Shown: positions 1-8,653 of the stretch, piece after piece
Layout: every line of letters starts with the position of its first letter
Numbering within the stretch: position 1 is the stretch's first letter
NCBI GenBank assembly: GCA_010671905.1
Contig: JAAHII010000001.1
Span: forward strand, 124,001-188,000
Direction of reading: 5' to 3'
Source: Leptolyngbya sp. SIOISBB
GTDB lineage: Bacteria > Cyanobacteriota > Cyanobacteriia > Phormidesmidales > Phormidesmidaceae
DNA: 64,000 nucleotides
Notes under the pieces: generated by a model
Seen by the model: only the letters and a program-made list of their open reading frames with translations
Databases searched by the model: none
Told to the model about the DNA's origin: nothing
Made by a program: the position numbers and the translations under genes

Positions 1-139
1 TGCCGCCGCCAATATGGCAAGCTGCACAATTACTTGCAAAGACTTGACCACCGTGGGCAATATCTCCGGCAAATGCAGGCATCGTGGTCACCAGCCAACC
101 CATACAAACAACACAAAGACCTAAAAATAGCTTTCTCAT
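1..139 (-). CDS. petJ: Cytochrome c6 (PetJ), N-terminal part, cut by window edge
   Basis: Soluble thylakoid-lumen electron carrier from cytochrome b6f to photosystem I, replacing plastocyanin when copper is scarce. Reading the minus strand from the ATG at 139 gives 46 codons before the window ends. They start MRKLFLGLCVV, a hydrophobic signal peptide ending in a likely AFA cleavage site near residue 24. The mature start GDIAHGGQVFASNCAACHIGGG follows, containing the CxxCH haem c motif (CAACH) near residue 38. The rest, including the axial methionine, lies outside the window. Upstream is the tandem palindromic region at 169–215, a candidate operator. The assignment rests on the signal peptide plus the GxxxFxxNCAACH pattern, which is typical of c6; a related small c-type cytochrome cannot be fully excluded from the N-terminus alone. 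Confidence 0.88.
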   Translation of the reverse strand, partial: MRKLFLGLCVVCMGWLVTTMPAFAGDIAHGGQVFASNCAACHIGGG

Positions 140-168
140 CGTGCTTTAAACCCAAGGGCTCCTAAATG

Positions 169-215
169 TCCAGTAAATGGAGAAATTTACTCCACTAAAT
201 GGAGAGTTTAGTGGA
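169..215. promoter_or_regulatory. Tandem palindromic site upstream of petJ (candidate operator)
   Basis: Two near-identical 21–22-bp units lie head to tail at 169–190 and 191–211. Both start TCCA(G/C)TAAATGGAGA. Each is itself an interrupted palindrome: GTAAAT/ATTTAC at 173–178/185–190, and TCCACTAAA/TTTAGTGGA at 191–199/207–215. The block lies 30–76 bases before the petJ start codon. petJ is copper-repressed in Synechocystis through the BlaI-type regulator PetR (established); that this block is such an operator is inference from position and symmetry. Confidence 0.5.
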
Positions 216-431
216 AGATGACCTGCTTTTTCGCACTATGCTCTACAAAACTTAGCGATCTCGATTCCGTCGGCTGGCAATTAGCGACTTCCCAGTATCT
301 TGATCAGAAACGAGCCTTGGTCAGACTATTGCCATGGCTGCTTCAGAAGCCAGAGGGTCAACGATGACACAGCGACCTCGATTGAGCAGCCTGCAACGCC
401 TGAAGACCGGAAATATTGATCTCAGGGTCTT

Positions 432-972
432 TAGAGCGCGTCATCAATCAATTGATTCCAGAAACCTTTTAGGTTCAGCACAACCGCGCCTGCATTCACT
501 CAACAGGCTAAAGGCCGCCATTCCTTTGTTGAAAGGGTTTGACCTCTAAATAACGTGAGTTCGATGAAATAAACGCTCAAAACCGCTTGAAATAAGTATG
601 CTTGGAGGTCAGCTATCCCAAAAGGGTAGTCATCAAGCCATCCTTATTGAGAAAAACATCAGATTCTCGATAGCTCACCTTTATTGCGAATGTATTTTAG
701 GGCAAGCTTTTCCAACGACCTTGATTTGCCTGGATGGCAGCAACCAAATCCCGTCGAACTTACGTTAAATAGGGCTTACTGAAAAAGTCCGATTCGTTGA
801 TATATAGTCATTTCAGCCAACAAAAGACATTGGAAGTGCAAGGTTTATTGACGAGAGAATGCGGGTTTCAGCGATTTCGCTTTGCATGCAAGTGTCAATC
901 AAAATGACTGTATCCCTCTTTTGTCAAGCATTCTAGACTTTTTCGGCAGCTCCTAAATAATGACAGGCCCTA
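432..972. mobile_element. MITE copy 1 of the TAGGG/GTCATC family, split by an insertion
   Basis: The left part, 432–553, matches the window's 130-bp MITE family (TAGAGCGCGTCATCAAT start, then the TGCATTCACTCAACAGG core). The right end, ATGACAGGCCCTA, is found only at 960–972. The two halves are separated by about 400 bp and share the octamer CTAAATAA at 546–553 and 953–960. Without the intervening DNA and one octamer, the element would be about 134 bp, close to the 129–131 bp of the other copies. It has no coding capacity. Confidence 0.6.
554..952. mobile_element. Non-coding insertion inside MITE copy 1
   Basis: This 399-bp stretch is flanked by 8-bp direct repeats (CTAAATAA), as expected for a transposition target duplication. 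It contains a second inverted-repeat pair: CTGAAAAAGTC near 779–789 and GACTTTTTCGGCAG at 936–949. Those termini resemble IS1182/IS4-type ends, so the inner 175 bp could be another MITE. No convincing terminal inverted repeats are seen at 554 and 952 themselves, and there is no open frame. The order of events is inference. Confidence 0.4.
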
Positions 973-1495
973 GTTCAAGGCTTAAGTACGATCTTCTAAA
1001 CTCAAAAAGCCAACTGCGATATTGGCAATGGTGTGCTGCTCCGGCTAATACAACAGTTGGCCATAAATTCACCCAGCACTAACCAACTAAATTCTTCCAA
1101 CACTTATCCTTTATCTAGGGCCGGCAGAACCCTCCGATTCATTGTCAAGCTTCCGGGATAGTGTAAACATTACGGCCTGTAAGGGCATCCTGAGAATGCC
1201 AGTACAATTGCTGGCAGGTATCCTTGGCAGTGCTCTACCGACATTTGCATCAAAAAATCAGATATAACGTTTCTGGATCTCGTGAGGTATGGGAATTAAC
1301 CTGAAGTCCTGGCAGCTAAAAGAGAATTAAGACCTCATCGGAGACAAAACGCGGTGTCGATTTAAGCCCGTTATGAAGTACTGGATAGAAATCGTTAAAA
1401 CGTCTCTTAGAAGAGATTTTAAGAATTTTCAGAACTTGCTCCATAACATCACTGATTAATGGCAAAGCACAATCTACCTAGTCACTGTATTTGCA
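973..1495. other. Gene-free stretch before the glycosyltransferase
   Basis: About 520 bases without a supported gene. All frames are broken by stops, and no tRNA, hairpin terminator or member of the repeat families described here is visible. The promoter of the following glycosyltransferase presumably lies at its right end, but no clear -35/-10 pair stands out. Confidence 0.5.
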
Positions 1496-2437
1496 ATGAA
1501 GTTCAGTATTGTCATTACTACCTATAATCGATTGCCGTTATTAAAGCGGGCAATCAACTCAGCCCTTAATCAAACGGTGCCTTGTGAGGTTGTTGTTGTC
1601 GACGATGCTTCAGACGATGGCACTGAAGCTTATGTCCGGAGCTTAGGTGACCAAGTCACTTATCACCGCAATGAAAGAAATCTAAATCATGCTGGCAGTG
1701 TGAATGCTGGGGTCAACGTTGCCACAGGAGAGTGGATCAAGTTTTTGGACGATGACGACTATCTAGCAAAAAACTGCATTGAGCAAATGACAGCAGCGAT
1801 TAGTCAACATCCGGAAGCGGTTCTCTGTTCTTGTCGGATTGTTGAAGTCGATGAACAAGAAGTAGAGCTTCGGCGCCGAGGGTCGATCGGGCCAAGTGAT
1901 GTTTTCTTTATCCCGCAAGAGGCTGTTCATTACGGCATGTTATTGGAGCAAATTCCGATTGGAACCCCTGCACAAGTGGCTGCCCAGCGAGAGGCTTTTA
2001 TGAAAACGGGTGGTTGGGATACCAGCATGACCACCAACTACGATGATATTGATGCCTGGATCAGGATCGCCGAACATGGTGACGTGCTATTTCTACAAGA
2101 CTTTCTGGCTTATCGGACACTCTGGTCAGGCAGTTATGAGAAAAAAAAGGGACTCCAGTATCGAGCAGCGCTTAACGTCACGATCAAAGAGAGAGTCTAC
2201 AAGCATCTAAATACTGATTATCAGCAGACATGCCCTGATTTAGAGACAATTAGCCGATACGTGTGCTTACATTGGGGGCTCGTGGCACTGCAGCAGTTTA
2301 AGCTTGCGACAGCCCTGAGGCTTTGCTTCCCAGTGGCTTTGTATCCTCAAGTTTGGCTACTGTTTTTGCGGCTCCGTATAGCCCGCAAGCGCTTCTCAAA
2401 GCCGCTCGTGCCAAAATTCCCTGTCAAGATGAGTTAG
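1496..2437 (+). CDS. Family 2 glycosyltransferase
   Basis: A 313-residue GT-A fold glycosyltransferase that transfers a sugar from a nucleotide-sugar donor, probably during surface polysaccharide synthesis; donor and acceptor cannot be read from sequence. The N-terminus FSIVITTYNRLPLLKRAI is the GT2 nucleotide-binding strand and loop. VVVDDASDDGT near residue 38 is the conserved DDxSxDxT segment. FLDDDDYL near residue 86 is the metal-binding DxD. GGWDTSMTTNYDDIDAWIR near 172–190 is the acceptor-side (E/D)D region. The C-terminal 60 residues are basic and hydrophobic (about residues 250–310), suggesting a membrane-peripheral tail. The gene is solitary, with no sugar genes beside it and no strong Shine-Dalgarno. 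The family call is secure; the substrate is unknown. Confidence 0.9.
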   Translation: MKFSIVITTYNRLPLLKRAINSALNQTVPCEVVVVDDASDDGTEAYVRSLGDQVTYHRNERNLNHAGSVNAGVNVATGEWIKFLDDDDYLAKNCIEQMTAAISQHPEAVLCSCRIVEVDEQEVELRRRGSIGPSDVFFIPQEAVHYGMLLEQIPIGTPAQVAAQREAFMKTGGWDTSMTTNYDDIDAWIRIAEHGDVLFLQDFLAYRTLWSGSYEKKKGLQYRAALNVTIKERVYKHLNTDYQQTCPDLETISRYVCLHWGLVALQQFKLATALRLCFPVALYPQVWLLFLRLRIARKRFSKPLVPKFPVKMS

Positions 2438-2495
2438 GCATCTTTGTGGCGGTTTGGGCTCTCCTATAGCAAAGGGTTTGAGGGGGGAGTCTTCA

Positions 2496-3302
2496 TTATT
2501 TCAGTAACTGGTAGCGAAAGAAATCAGCTATTTTTATTGCGACTGCGGGACCCTCTACATCAAGTAACATCGAATGCCCAGACTGATCGAACCAAGCTGT
2601 GGCGATTGCTCCTGGCAGGCGCTGCTGCATCAAGTCCAAAACGACCGGCGGCACCGTCGAGTCTTGGTGAGAGTGAACACCGAGGATAGGGCATCGAATT
2701 TTTCCCAACTGCTGTCGGGCATCGCGCCCTAGTTGCCAAAGTGTTCTCAGCGCTTGTGAATGATAAAACTCATATGTCGGCAAATAAAACGGTTCTTGAG
2801 AGGGCGCTGCCAATGTGAAACTAGCCCATCCCAAGAGCGGAATCAAGATTTCCGCCTGGCGTGGCAAGCGCAGGGCTGGGGCCGCAACCGCACAGGCATC
2901 CAGTAATCCCTCTGCGGCCATTGTTAGGGCGATGGATCCCCCCATTGAGAAGCCAAACATTCCCACCTTGGCGTAACGCTGTCGAGCTTGGGCAATTTCT
3001 GCCCGGGCGGCGTCTAGCATGCCAGTTGGCGTAATCGCCGCAAAGGCCCGCTCTTGATCATCGCGTTCTCGGTAGCCATGTCCCGGCAATAAAGGAGCCA
3101 CAGCCTCAACGCCGTGATGGGCGATCGCGTTCACCGCTGGGGCGACCTCGTAGGGGGTACCGGTAAACCCATGTAGACAAATCACGACAGCATCAGCACT
3201 CTCGTTAGAGCGCCGATAAAGGGGGTGAGCGTCTTTCATGAGGAGGCCATCACTGCCCAATGGTAATGGCTGAAATCCCGAGAAGTAGCGCAGTTGTGCC
3301 AT
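2496..3302 (-). CDS. Alpha/beta hydrolase, carboxylesterase-like
   Basis: A 268-residue serine hydrolase resembling the YvaK/Est30 carboxylesterases. AVVICLHGFTGTPYEV near residues 38–53 holds the HGFTGTP oxyanion-hole motif. GMFGFSMGGSIAL near 113–125 holds the GxSxG nucleophile elbow (GFSMG). GVHSHQDSTVPP near 208–219 supplies the catalytic aspartate, and DQSGHSMLLD near 240 the histidine. No signal peptide is present, so it is cytosolic. The ATG at 3302 follows an AGGGGACC Shine-Dalgarno, which supports the start. It is convergent with the glycosyltransferase. Other esterase or monoacylglycerol-lipase activities are possible; the physiological substrate is unknown. Confidence 0.85.
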   Translation of the reverse strand: MAQLRYFSGFQPLPLGSDGLLMKDAHPLYRRSNESADAVVICLHGFTGTPYEVAPAVNAIAHHGVEAVAPLLPGHGYRERDDQERAFAAITPTGMLDAARAEIAQARQRYAKVGMFGFSMGGSIALTMAAEGLLDACAVAAPALRLPRQAEILIPLLGWASFTLAAPSQEPFYLPTYEFYHSQALRTLWQLGRDARQQLGKIRCPILGVHSHQDSTVPPVVLDLMQQRLPGAIATAWFDQSGHSMLLDVEGPAVAIKIADFFRYQLLK

Positions 3303-3543
3303 GGTCCCCTAGAACCTCCGTTGAGGATCTCATCATATTGCAGGAGCAATGAGAATTAGTGTCGATATTGAGAGGGTAAGAAATACGGTGCTCGATGAAG
3401 CTCTCTTTCACGCTATCCATATAACCGTTGTCCTGGGGGAAACTGCTCGCTATGTACGGGCCTCGATGGGGCGATCTGAGTCCGGTGTTAGTGGGCTGGT
3501 GCTCGGTACGATCACACTTAGACCCTGGCAGTCTGTTGCCTGA

Positions 3544-6021
3544 TTACGCCCCGAGGTATGCCTTTAGGACCTGTTCATCTTGCTGCATTTCGTGGCTACT
3601 GCCCGACTGCACAACCTGCCCCGTTTCGAGCAAATAGGTGCGATCGGAGACGGCAAAAGCCAGACTTGCCATCTGATCGACCAATAAAATGGTCATTCCT
3701 TCATCGCGTAACGTCGCCAGAGTGGCGAAGAGATCGGCAACGAGTTTGGGAGCCAACCCCAGGGAGGGTTCATCCAGCAACAGCAATTGTGGCCGCGCCA
3801 TGAGGCCCCGCCCGATCGCGAGCATTTGCTGTTCTCCACCGGACAGTAACCCCGCTTTTTGCTGCTGTCTTGCCTGCAGTCCGGGGAAACGAGCTAACAC
3901 ATCCGCAATGTCGGCCTCGATCGCATGGTCTTGACGGTTAAAGGCTCCCAAGCGCAAGTTATCGATGACCGAGAGTTCTTTGAAAACTTGTCGCCCTTCT
4001 GGGACCAGGACAATGCCCTGCTGCACGATCGCGTGTGCGGGCTGTCCCACCAGTGACTGACCTTGGAATTTTACCGAGCCTGCCCAGGGAGTGATGAGCT
4101 GGGTGACAGACTTCATCAGTGTGCTTTTGCCAGCACCGTTGGCACCAATCACAGCAACGAGTTCCCCGCTGTTAACCGTCAGATCAATACCTTTCAACAC
4201 CTGCAGTTTGTCGTAGCCCGCATTGAGTGCTTGCACTTGTAGTAACGGCGTGGGAGAGACGAACGTCGGGCGCGATAACGCGGGCGAATCGACGCCGAGA
4301 TAAGCGGCCAGTACAGCCGGGTCTCGCTGCACCACAGTGGGCGAGCCCACGCAGATGCGATCGCCGCTGTCTAGGACTACCACCTGATCAGAAATATCCA
4401 TCACCAGGCCCATGTCATGCTCAATCAAGATGACGGGGATACCGCTACTGGCGATGCGCCGGATCAGTTTAGCCAGGTCCTGCTTATCATCTTGGTTGAG
4501 ACCAGCAGCGGGTTCATCGAGCAGTAAGAGCTTGGGGCCGAGAACCAAGGCACGGGCAATTTCGGTGAGGCGGCGATCGACAAAGGGCAAGTTAGCGGCC
4601 AACTGATGCACATTGCCGGTGAAGCCAACAAAGGACAATACCTCCAGGAGATTTTTTTCGGGAGATTCTGGGGCTTTACCGCGACCAATCAGAGCTGAAA
4701 AGATACTGCCGATGGGGGCACCTTTGGCAGCGATGCGGAGATTATCAATGACGGACAGCGAGTCAAACAATCGGGTCGCTTGAAAGGTGCGGCCAATACC
4801 AGCGTGAGCGATCGCAAGTCCCGAAGCTTGGGTGAGATCTTGGTCGCCGAGTTGAATTTGCCCAGTCTGAGTTTGATAAAAACCGCTGATCAGGTTCAGT
4901 AGTGTCGTTTTGCCAGCACCGTTTGGCCCAATAACTGCAGTCACGGTACCGGGCTCTGCGGTAAGACTCACATCATTGACCGCCCGGACTCCACCAAACT
5001 GGATGCCCACACCCTTGACGGTCAGGGCGGTAGCAGTCTGATGACGGCTGATTAGGGCCGGCATCTCTGGTGGCGTCGGCAGCGGTGCGACAGGAGATTT
5101 ACGGTCAAACCAGCGTTTGAGCGGACTGGTTAAACCATCCGGGGCAAGCCATAGCGTTAGCAGCAACAACACCCCAAAGACGAGCAGTTGATAATCGGCA
5201 AAGTCTTTGATCAACTCGGGTAACAGCACCAACACGATCGCTCCAACGAGCGCTCCTTCGGCGGTGCCGATGCCGCCCAAAATGACCACTAATAAAAACA
5301 GAATTGAGCGGTGGAAGGTAAAGCTATCGGGACTGACAAAGCCGATAGTCGACGCGAATAAGGCTCCGGCAAGGCCCGTAAATCCGGCCGATATGGCAAA
5401 GGCCATCACTTTGATGCTTAAGGGATTCAGCCCGAGGGAAATAGCGGCAATTTCGTCATCGCGCACCGCTTGCAAGGCATTGCCCCATGGGTGCTGCTTC
5501 AGCTGAGTCAATGACCAGAGCGCAACGAACGCCAGCACGACCGCAATTAAGACCACGTCGCGCAGGGCCGGTTGCAGGCCAAACAACACGGGCTTAGGAA
5601 TCCGACTCAGGCCGCCAAAGCCCCCAGTGAGGCCCACCCACTCAATCAACACCCGTTCCACAATGATGCCAAAGGCGATCGTGACCATCGCAAGGTAAGG
5701 GCCAGTCACACGCAAGGCCGGAGCCGCCACCGCCGCCCCCATGCCGACGGTGGCCACAATGCCCGCGCCTGCGGCTGCCGGAAATGACCAGTTCACATTC
5801 AACATCAGCAGACTGGCCATGTAAGCCCCGATCGCAAAAAAGCCCGCATGGCCAATCGAGACCTGGCCTGAGAGGCCCACCAAAATATTCAGTCCGACGG
5901 CCACCAGCGTCGTGATGGCCATCATGCCCAGGGTGTAAAGGTAGTACGTATTGGGTGCCAGCAGCGCTGCCGCGATCGCTGCTACTAATACTGCTATGCC
6001 GAACCAGCCACGTAACTTCAT
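3544..6021 (-). CDS. Fused ABC transporter LivM permease–LivG ATPase–LivF ATPase
   Basis: A single 825-residue polypeptide combining three subunits of a hydrophobic-amino-acid (HAAT/Liv/Nat type) importer. Residues about 1–310 are a LivM permease (GLNILVGLSGQVSIGHAGFF, QAVRDDEIAA, GGIGTAEGALVGA). About 335–580 are a LivG-type ATPase with Walker A GPNGAGKTT and Walker B LLLLDEP. About 590–825 are a LivF-type ATPase with Walker A GANGAGKST, signature LLSGGEQQ and LLLLDEP. The LivG half has an abnormal signature loop: NLPFVDRRLTEIAR where LivG proteins have NLAYGDQRRLEIAR, so the C-loop glycine is replaced by valine. It lies last in the livK–livH–livMGF order on the minus strand, 137 bp after livH. 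Branched-chain or neutral amino acids are the likely substrates; urea is less likely because a separate urt cluster is present. Confidence 0.9.
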   Translation of the reverse strand: MKLRGWFGIAVLVAAIAAALLAPNTYYLYTLGMMAITTLVAVGLNILVGLSGQVSIGHAGFFAIGAYMASLLMLNVNWSFPAAAGAGIVATVGMGAAVAAPALRVTGPYLAMVTIAFGIIVERVLIEWVGLTGGFGGLSRIPKPVLFGLQPALRDVVLIAVVLAFVALWSLTQLKQHPWGNALQAVRDDEIAAISLGLNPLSIKVMAFAISAGFTGLAGALFASTIGFVSPDSFTFHRSILFLLVVILGGIGTAEGALVGAIVLVLLPELIKDFADYQLLVFGVLLLLTLWLAPDGLTSPLKRWFDRKSPVAPLPTPPEMPALISRHQTATALTVKGVGIQFGGVRAVNDVSLTAEPGTVTAVIGPNGAGKTTLLNLISGFYQTQTGQIQLGDQDLTQASGLAIAHAGIGRTFQATRLFDSLSVIDNLRIAAKGAPIGSIFSALIGRGKAPESPEKNLLEVLSFVGFTGNVHQLAANLPFVDRRLTEIARALVLGPKLLLLDEPAAGLNQDDKQDLAKLIRRIASSGIPVILIEHDMGLVMDISDQVVVLDSGDRICVGSPTVVQRDPAVLAAYLGVDSPALSRPTFVSPTPLLQVQALNAGYDKLQVLKGIDLTVNSGELVAVIGANGAGKSTLMKSVTQLITPWAGSVKFQGQSLVGQPAHAIVQQGIVLVPEGRQVFKELSVIDNLRLGAFNRQDHAIEADIADVLARFPGLQARQQQKAGLLSGGEQQMLAIGRGLMARPQLLLLDEPSLGLAPKLVADLFATLATLRDEGMTILLVDQMASLAFAVSDRTYLLETGQVVQSGSSHEMQQDEQVLKAYLGA

Positions 6022-6158
6022 GCCGTCTCCTAATCTGCGAGATCCTGGATGCTAGGCGCAATTTGTCGCTTTTCCACAGACCTTGACCTTGATCTCATGA
6101 TGGTTGTCGCCCTGGACACGTTTCATCGCATCTCTACTGAAGGCTGCCTGCCCCGCCG

Positions 6159-7028
6159 TTAAACCTTCTTCACCAGTGCTTGACCAAACAGACCATAGGG
6201 ACGGAGTGCCAGCATCAAAATCACCACCGCGAAGCCAATAATTTCTCGATAAGAGCCACCCAAGAGACCCGCGGCTAACGACTCTACTAAACCGTAGAGA
6301 ATCCCGGCCACCATCACTCCCCAGGGGTTCGCCAACCCCCCAATAATGGCAGTGGCAAAGGCTTTGAGCCCCAGTAGCGTCCCCATGGTGGCGGAAACAT
6401 TGCTGACCGGCGCGATCAACATGCCCGCCAACGCGGCCACCGCCGTGGAGAGACCAAAGGTAAAGGCAATCATCCGCTCAACCGGAATCCCCATGAGCTT
6501 CGCTGTACTATGGCTTTCGCTAACGGCTTGTAAAGCCTTACCGAGCAAGGTGGTTTTGATGAGCATGCGCAGGGCGATCGCCACCGTGAGCCCCACCACG
6601 GGAATCAACAGTTCCACTGGGAACACCCCAAACCCGAGAATCTGAATCGGACTTTCGGCCCATGGAGACGGGTAGCCCCGTGTTTCCTTCCCAAAGATCA
6701 GCATGGCCAGGTTTTCCAGGATGATGCCGAGGGCGATCGTCGTTAGCAGCCAGCTATTGGAGCCATTTTGGGCAAAGGGGCGCACAATAAACCGCTCAAT
6801 CAACATCCCTAACCCAAAGCAGGCCACCAGCGTCACGGGCACGGCCATCAGCGCGGGCACGCCGTAGGTAATGTTGAGGGAATAGCACAACACCGCCCCC
6901 ACCATTAGCGACGCCCCTTGCGAGAAGTTCATCGTGTTGGAGACGGCATAGGTGATCTGAAAGCCTAGTGCCACCAAACCATAGAGGCTACCGACGGCGA
7001 TGCCTGATAAGAGCAGTTGCGACCACAT
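6159..7028 (-). CDS. livH: Branched-chain/neutral amino acid ABC transporter permease (LivH type)
   Basis: A 289-residue inner-membrane permease forming the second half of the transmembrane pore with the LivM domain of the downstream fusion. Typical LivH segments are seen: GIAVGSLYGLVALGFQITY at residues 9–27, NFSQGASLMVGA near 34, the cytoplasmic loop KALQAVSESHSTAKLMGIPVERM near 168–190 that docks the ATPase, and TAIIGGLANPWGVMVAGILYG near 226–246. Hydropathy suggests about eight membrane helices. Its ATG overlaps the stop of the binding-protein gene by one base (TGATG-type coupling), which indicates co-transcription and translational coupling. Confidence 0.9.
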   Translation of the reverse strand: MWSQLLLSGIAVGSLYGLVALGFQITYAVSNTMNFSQGASLMVGAVLCYSLNITYGVPALMAVPVTLVACFGLGMLIERFIVRPFAQNGSNSWLLTTIALGIILENLAMLIFGKETRGYPSPWAESPIQILGFGVFPVELLIPVVGLTVAIALRMLIKTTLLGKALQAVSESHSTAKLMGIPVERMIAFTFGLSTAVAALAGMLIAPVSNVSATMGTLLGLKAFATAIIGGLANPWGVMVAGILYGLVESLAAGLLGGSYREIIGFAVVILMLALRPYGLFGQALVKKV

Positions 7029-8302
7029 CAGATCGTGCCCTTAAAGGGAACCAGTTTGTTATCCTGCCACTGCACCAGAATGTAATCGTCCTCAGTTAAA
7101 GCGTCATGATTATCCGGTGAGAAGGCATTATCGTAGGTTTTGATCAACCCCTCATAGACGGGTAGCTCGTAGAAAGATTCCCGGAGTACCGGCCCTTCAG
7201 TGGTCGCGGCAGTATCCAGAGCGAGGGCCACTAAATTCATCGCGTCGTAGGCATTGGCCACACCCACCGGCGCAATGATATCCTCTGGGCCAGCCACCCC
7301 ATATTTTTCCTCTAGTTGGCCCAGCAAAGCTTTCGAGCGCTCATCTTCTGCGTCATAGAAACTATAGGTTTGCATCAGGACCACGCGAGCCGCCGCGTCT
7401 TCACCCGCTAGTTCAGGGAATCTGCCACCGGTGGGGCCCCAGTGAGAGACCACGGGAACATCCCAGCCCAAGCGCACCAAAGACTTCATGGCTTGTGCGG
7501 AAGGGGCGGCATTCGCCACCATCAAGAGCACTTCGGCACCGCCATCCTGCAAGCGACTGAGTTGAGGAGAGATATCCGTGTCACCATCATTGAATTTCTC
7601 GATGCCGACGATTTCCATGTCGTATTTAGGTGCCCATTCTTCGAACCCCATTTGGTTGGACTCGCCCCAAGGATTGTTGATCAGCACCAACCCCACTTTG
7701 GTCGCACCCAGTTCGTTTTTGGCGTAGCGCAGCAAAAAGCTGTCAACGATGTTGTCGTTAGCGGAGACGCGAAAGGCATAGTTGGGGTCGAAATCATTGC
7801 GGGTGATGCCGGTCGCAGCGGCCCAGACACCCATATAGGGCACTTCTAACTCATGGAATACGGGCAACATCGCTAGTGACACTGGGGAATCTAAGCCCCC
7901 GAACACCAGAGCGACTTGTTCTTTCTCAATCAACTCGCGGGCCGCAGCTACCCCTTTGGCGGGGGTAGATTCATCGTCCCGAATAACCAGTTCCAGAGGC
8001 CGACCGCCCATGACGCCCCCCTGGGCATTGATGTCTTCAAGGGCCAGGGTAAGGCCACGGGTGATGGCTTCACCAGAGACGGCAGAAGGCCCCGTAATGG
8101 CCGCTACCAAGCCCAGTTTAATCGGATCACCCGCTGCGGCGCTGCCAGTATCGCCTGCGGTCGGAGTTGCGTCGGTGCCGTTGTCGGTAGTGGTGGTACA
8201 GCCCGCCAGCTTTGACAGCAGCAGGGCCGCCCCGAAGCCCGTGGCACCTTGCAGCACCTGCCGCCGCTTAAGCAAACTGCGATCGCTGAAATGTTGAGTC
8301 AT
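7028..8302 (-). CDS. ABC transporter substrate-binding lipoprotein (LivK type)
   Basis: A 424-residue periplasmic receptor delivering the amino acid to the LivH/LivMGF complex. The N-terminus carries a twin-arginine motif (KRRQVLQG, residues 12–19), a hydrophobic stretch and a lipobox LAGC near residues 32–35, so it is probably a Tat-exported lipoprotein. A threonine- and glycine-rich linker leads into a type I periplasmic-binding fold: IKLGLVAAITGPSAVSGEAI, then INAQGGVMGG and ELVIRDDES, the family's ligand-domain signatures. VVSHWGPTGGRFPELAG and PVGVANAYDAMNLVALAL belong to the second lobe. It is first in the livK–livH–livMGF operon. Its exact amino acid specificity cannot be read from sequence. 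Confidence 0.88.
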   Translation of the reverse strand: MTQHFSDRSLLKRRQVLQGATGFGAALLLSKLAGCTTTTDNGTDATPTAGDTGSAAAGDPIKLGLVAAITGPSAVSGEAITRGLTLALEDINAQGGVMGGRPLELVIRDDESTPAKGVAAARELIEKEQVALVFGGLDSPVSLAMLPVFHELEVPYMGVWAAATGITRNDFDPNYAFRVSANDNIVDSFLLRYAKNELGATKVGLVLINNPWGESNQMGFEEWAPKYDMEIVGIEKFNDGDTDISPQLSRLQDGGAEVLLMVANAAPSAQAMKSLVRLGWDVPVVSHWGPTGGRFPELAGEDAAARVVLMQTYSFYDAEDERSKALLGQLEEKYGVAGPEDIIAPVGVANAYDAMNLVALALDTAATTEGPVLRESFYELPVYEGLIKTYDNAFSPDNHDALTEDDYILVQWQDNKLVPFKGTI

Positions 8303-8653
8303 GATGTGTGTTGGCGAAAGACCTACAGAGACAGAGTGATTATCAGATTGCCCAGGCCGCCATTTTGATATTTATGCTACAAATTCTGACGGCGTTTCCC
8401 TGAAGATACACGATCGGTCAATATTGTCGGCAAAATTTCCCGGCTACCAGCCTGCGTAAATTTCAGCGATGCCCGCTGCACATCATTCCCTAGGCAGAAG
8501 CGAGGGGCAGGGTCCACGCTTAAAGTTAAAGAATTGATTCCTCTAGTCCAGCTAGCGACGACTCAGGATGTGGCTGGCGGGCTGATGGTTGATGGGCCGG
8601 TTCTTAGCCGACCTGCGGGTTAATGTGGATGGTTGTGATTGCAGGTTATTGTG
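8303..8653. other. Divergent intergenic region livK / unknown gene
   Basis: About 350 bases between two divergent genes, so it should hold both promoters. I see no unmistakable promoter or NtcA-type GTA-N8-TAC box, no RNA gene and no repeat-family member. Confidence 0.45.

Noticed and set aside
334-549. 71-codon open frame on the plus strand
   Set aside because: It runs through MITE copy 1, and its translation matches the MITE sequence; no ribosome site.
2444-2689. 81-codon plus-strand frame
   Set aside because: Antisense to the esterase gene, which has catalytic motifs and a ribosome site.
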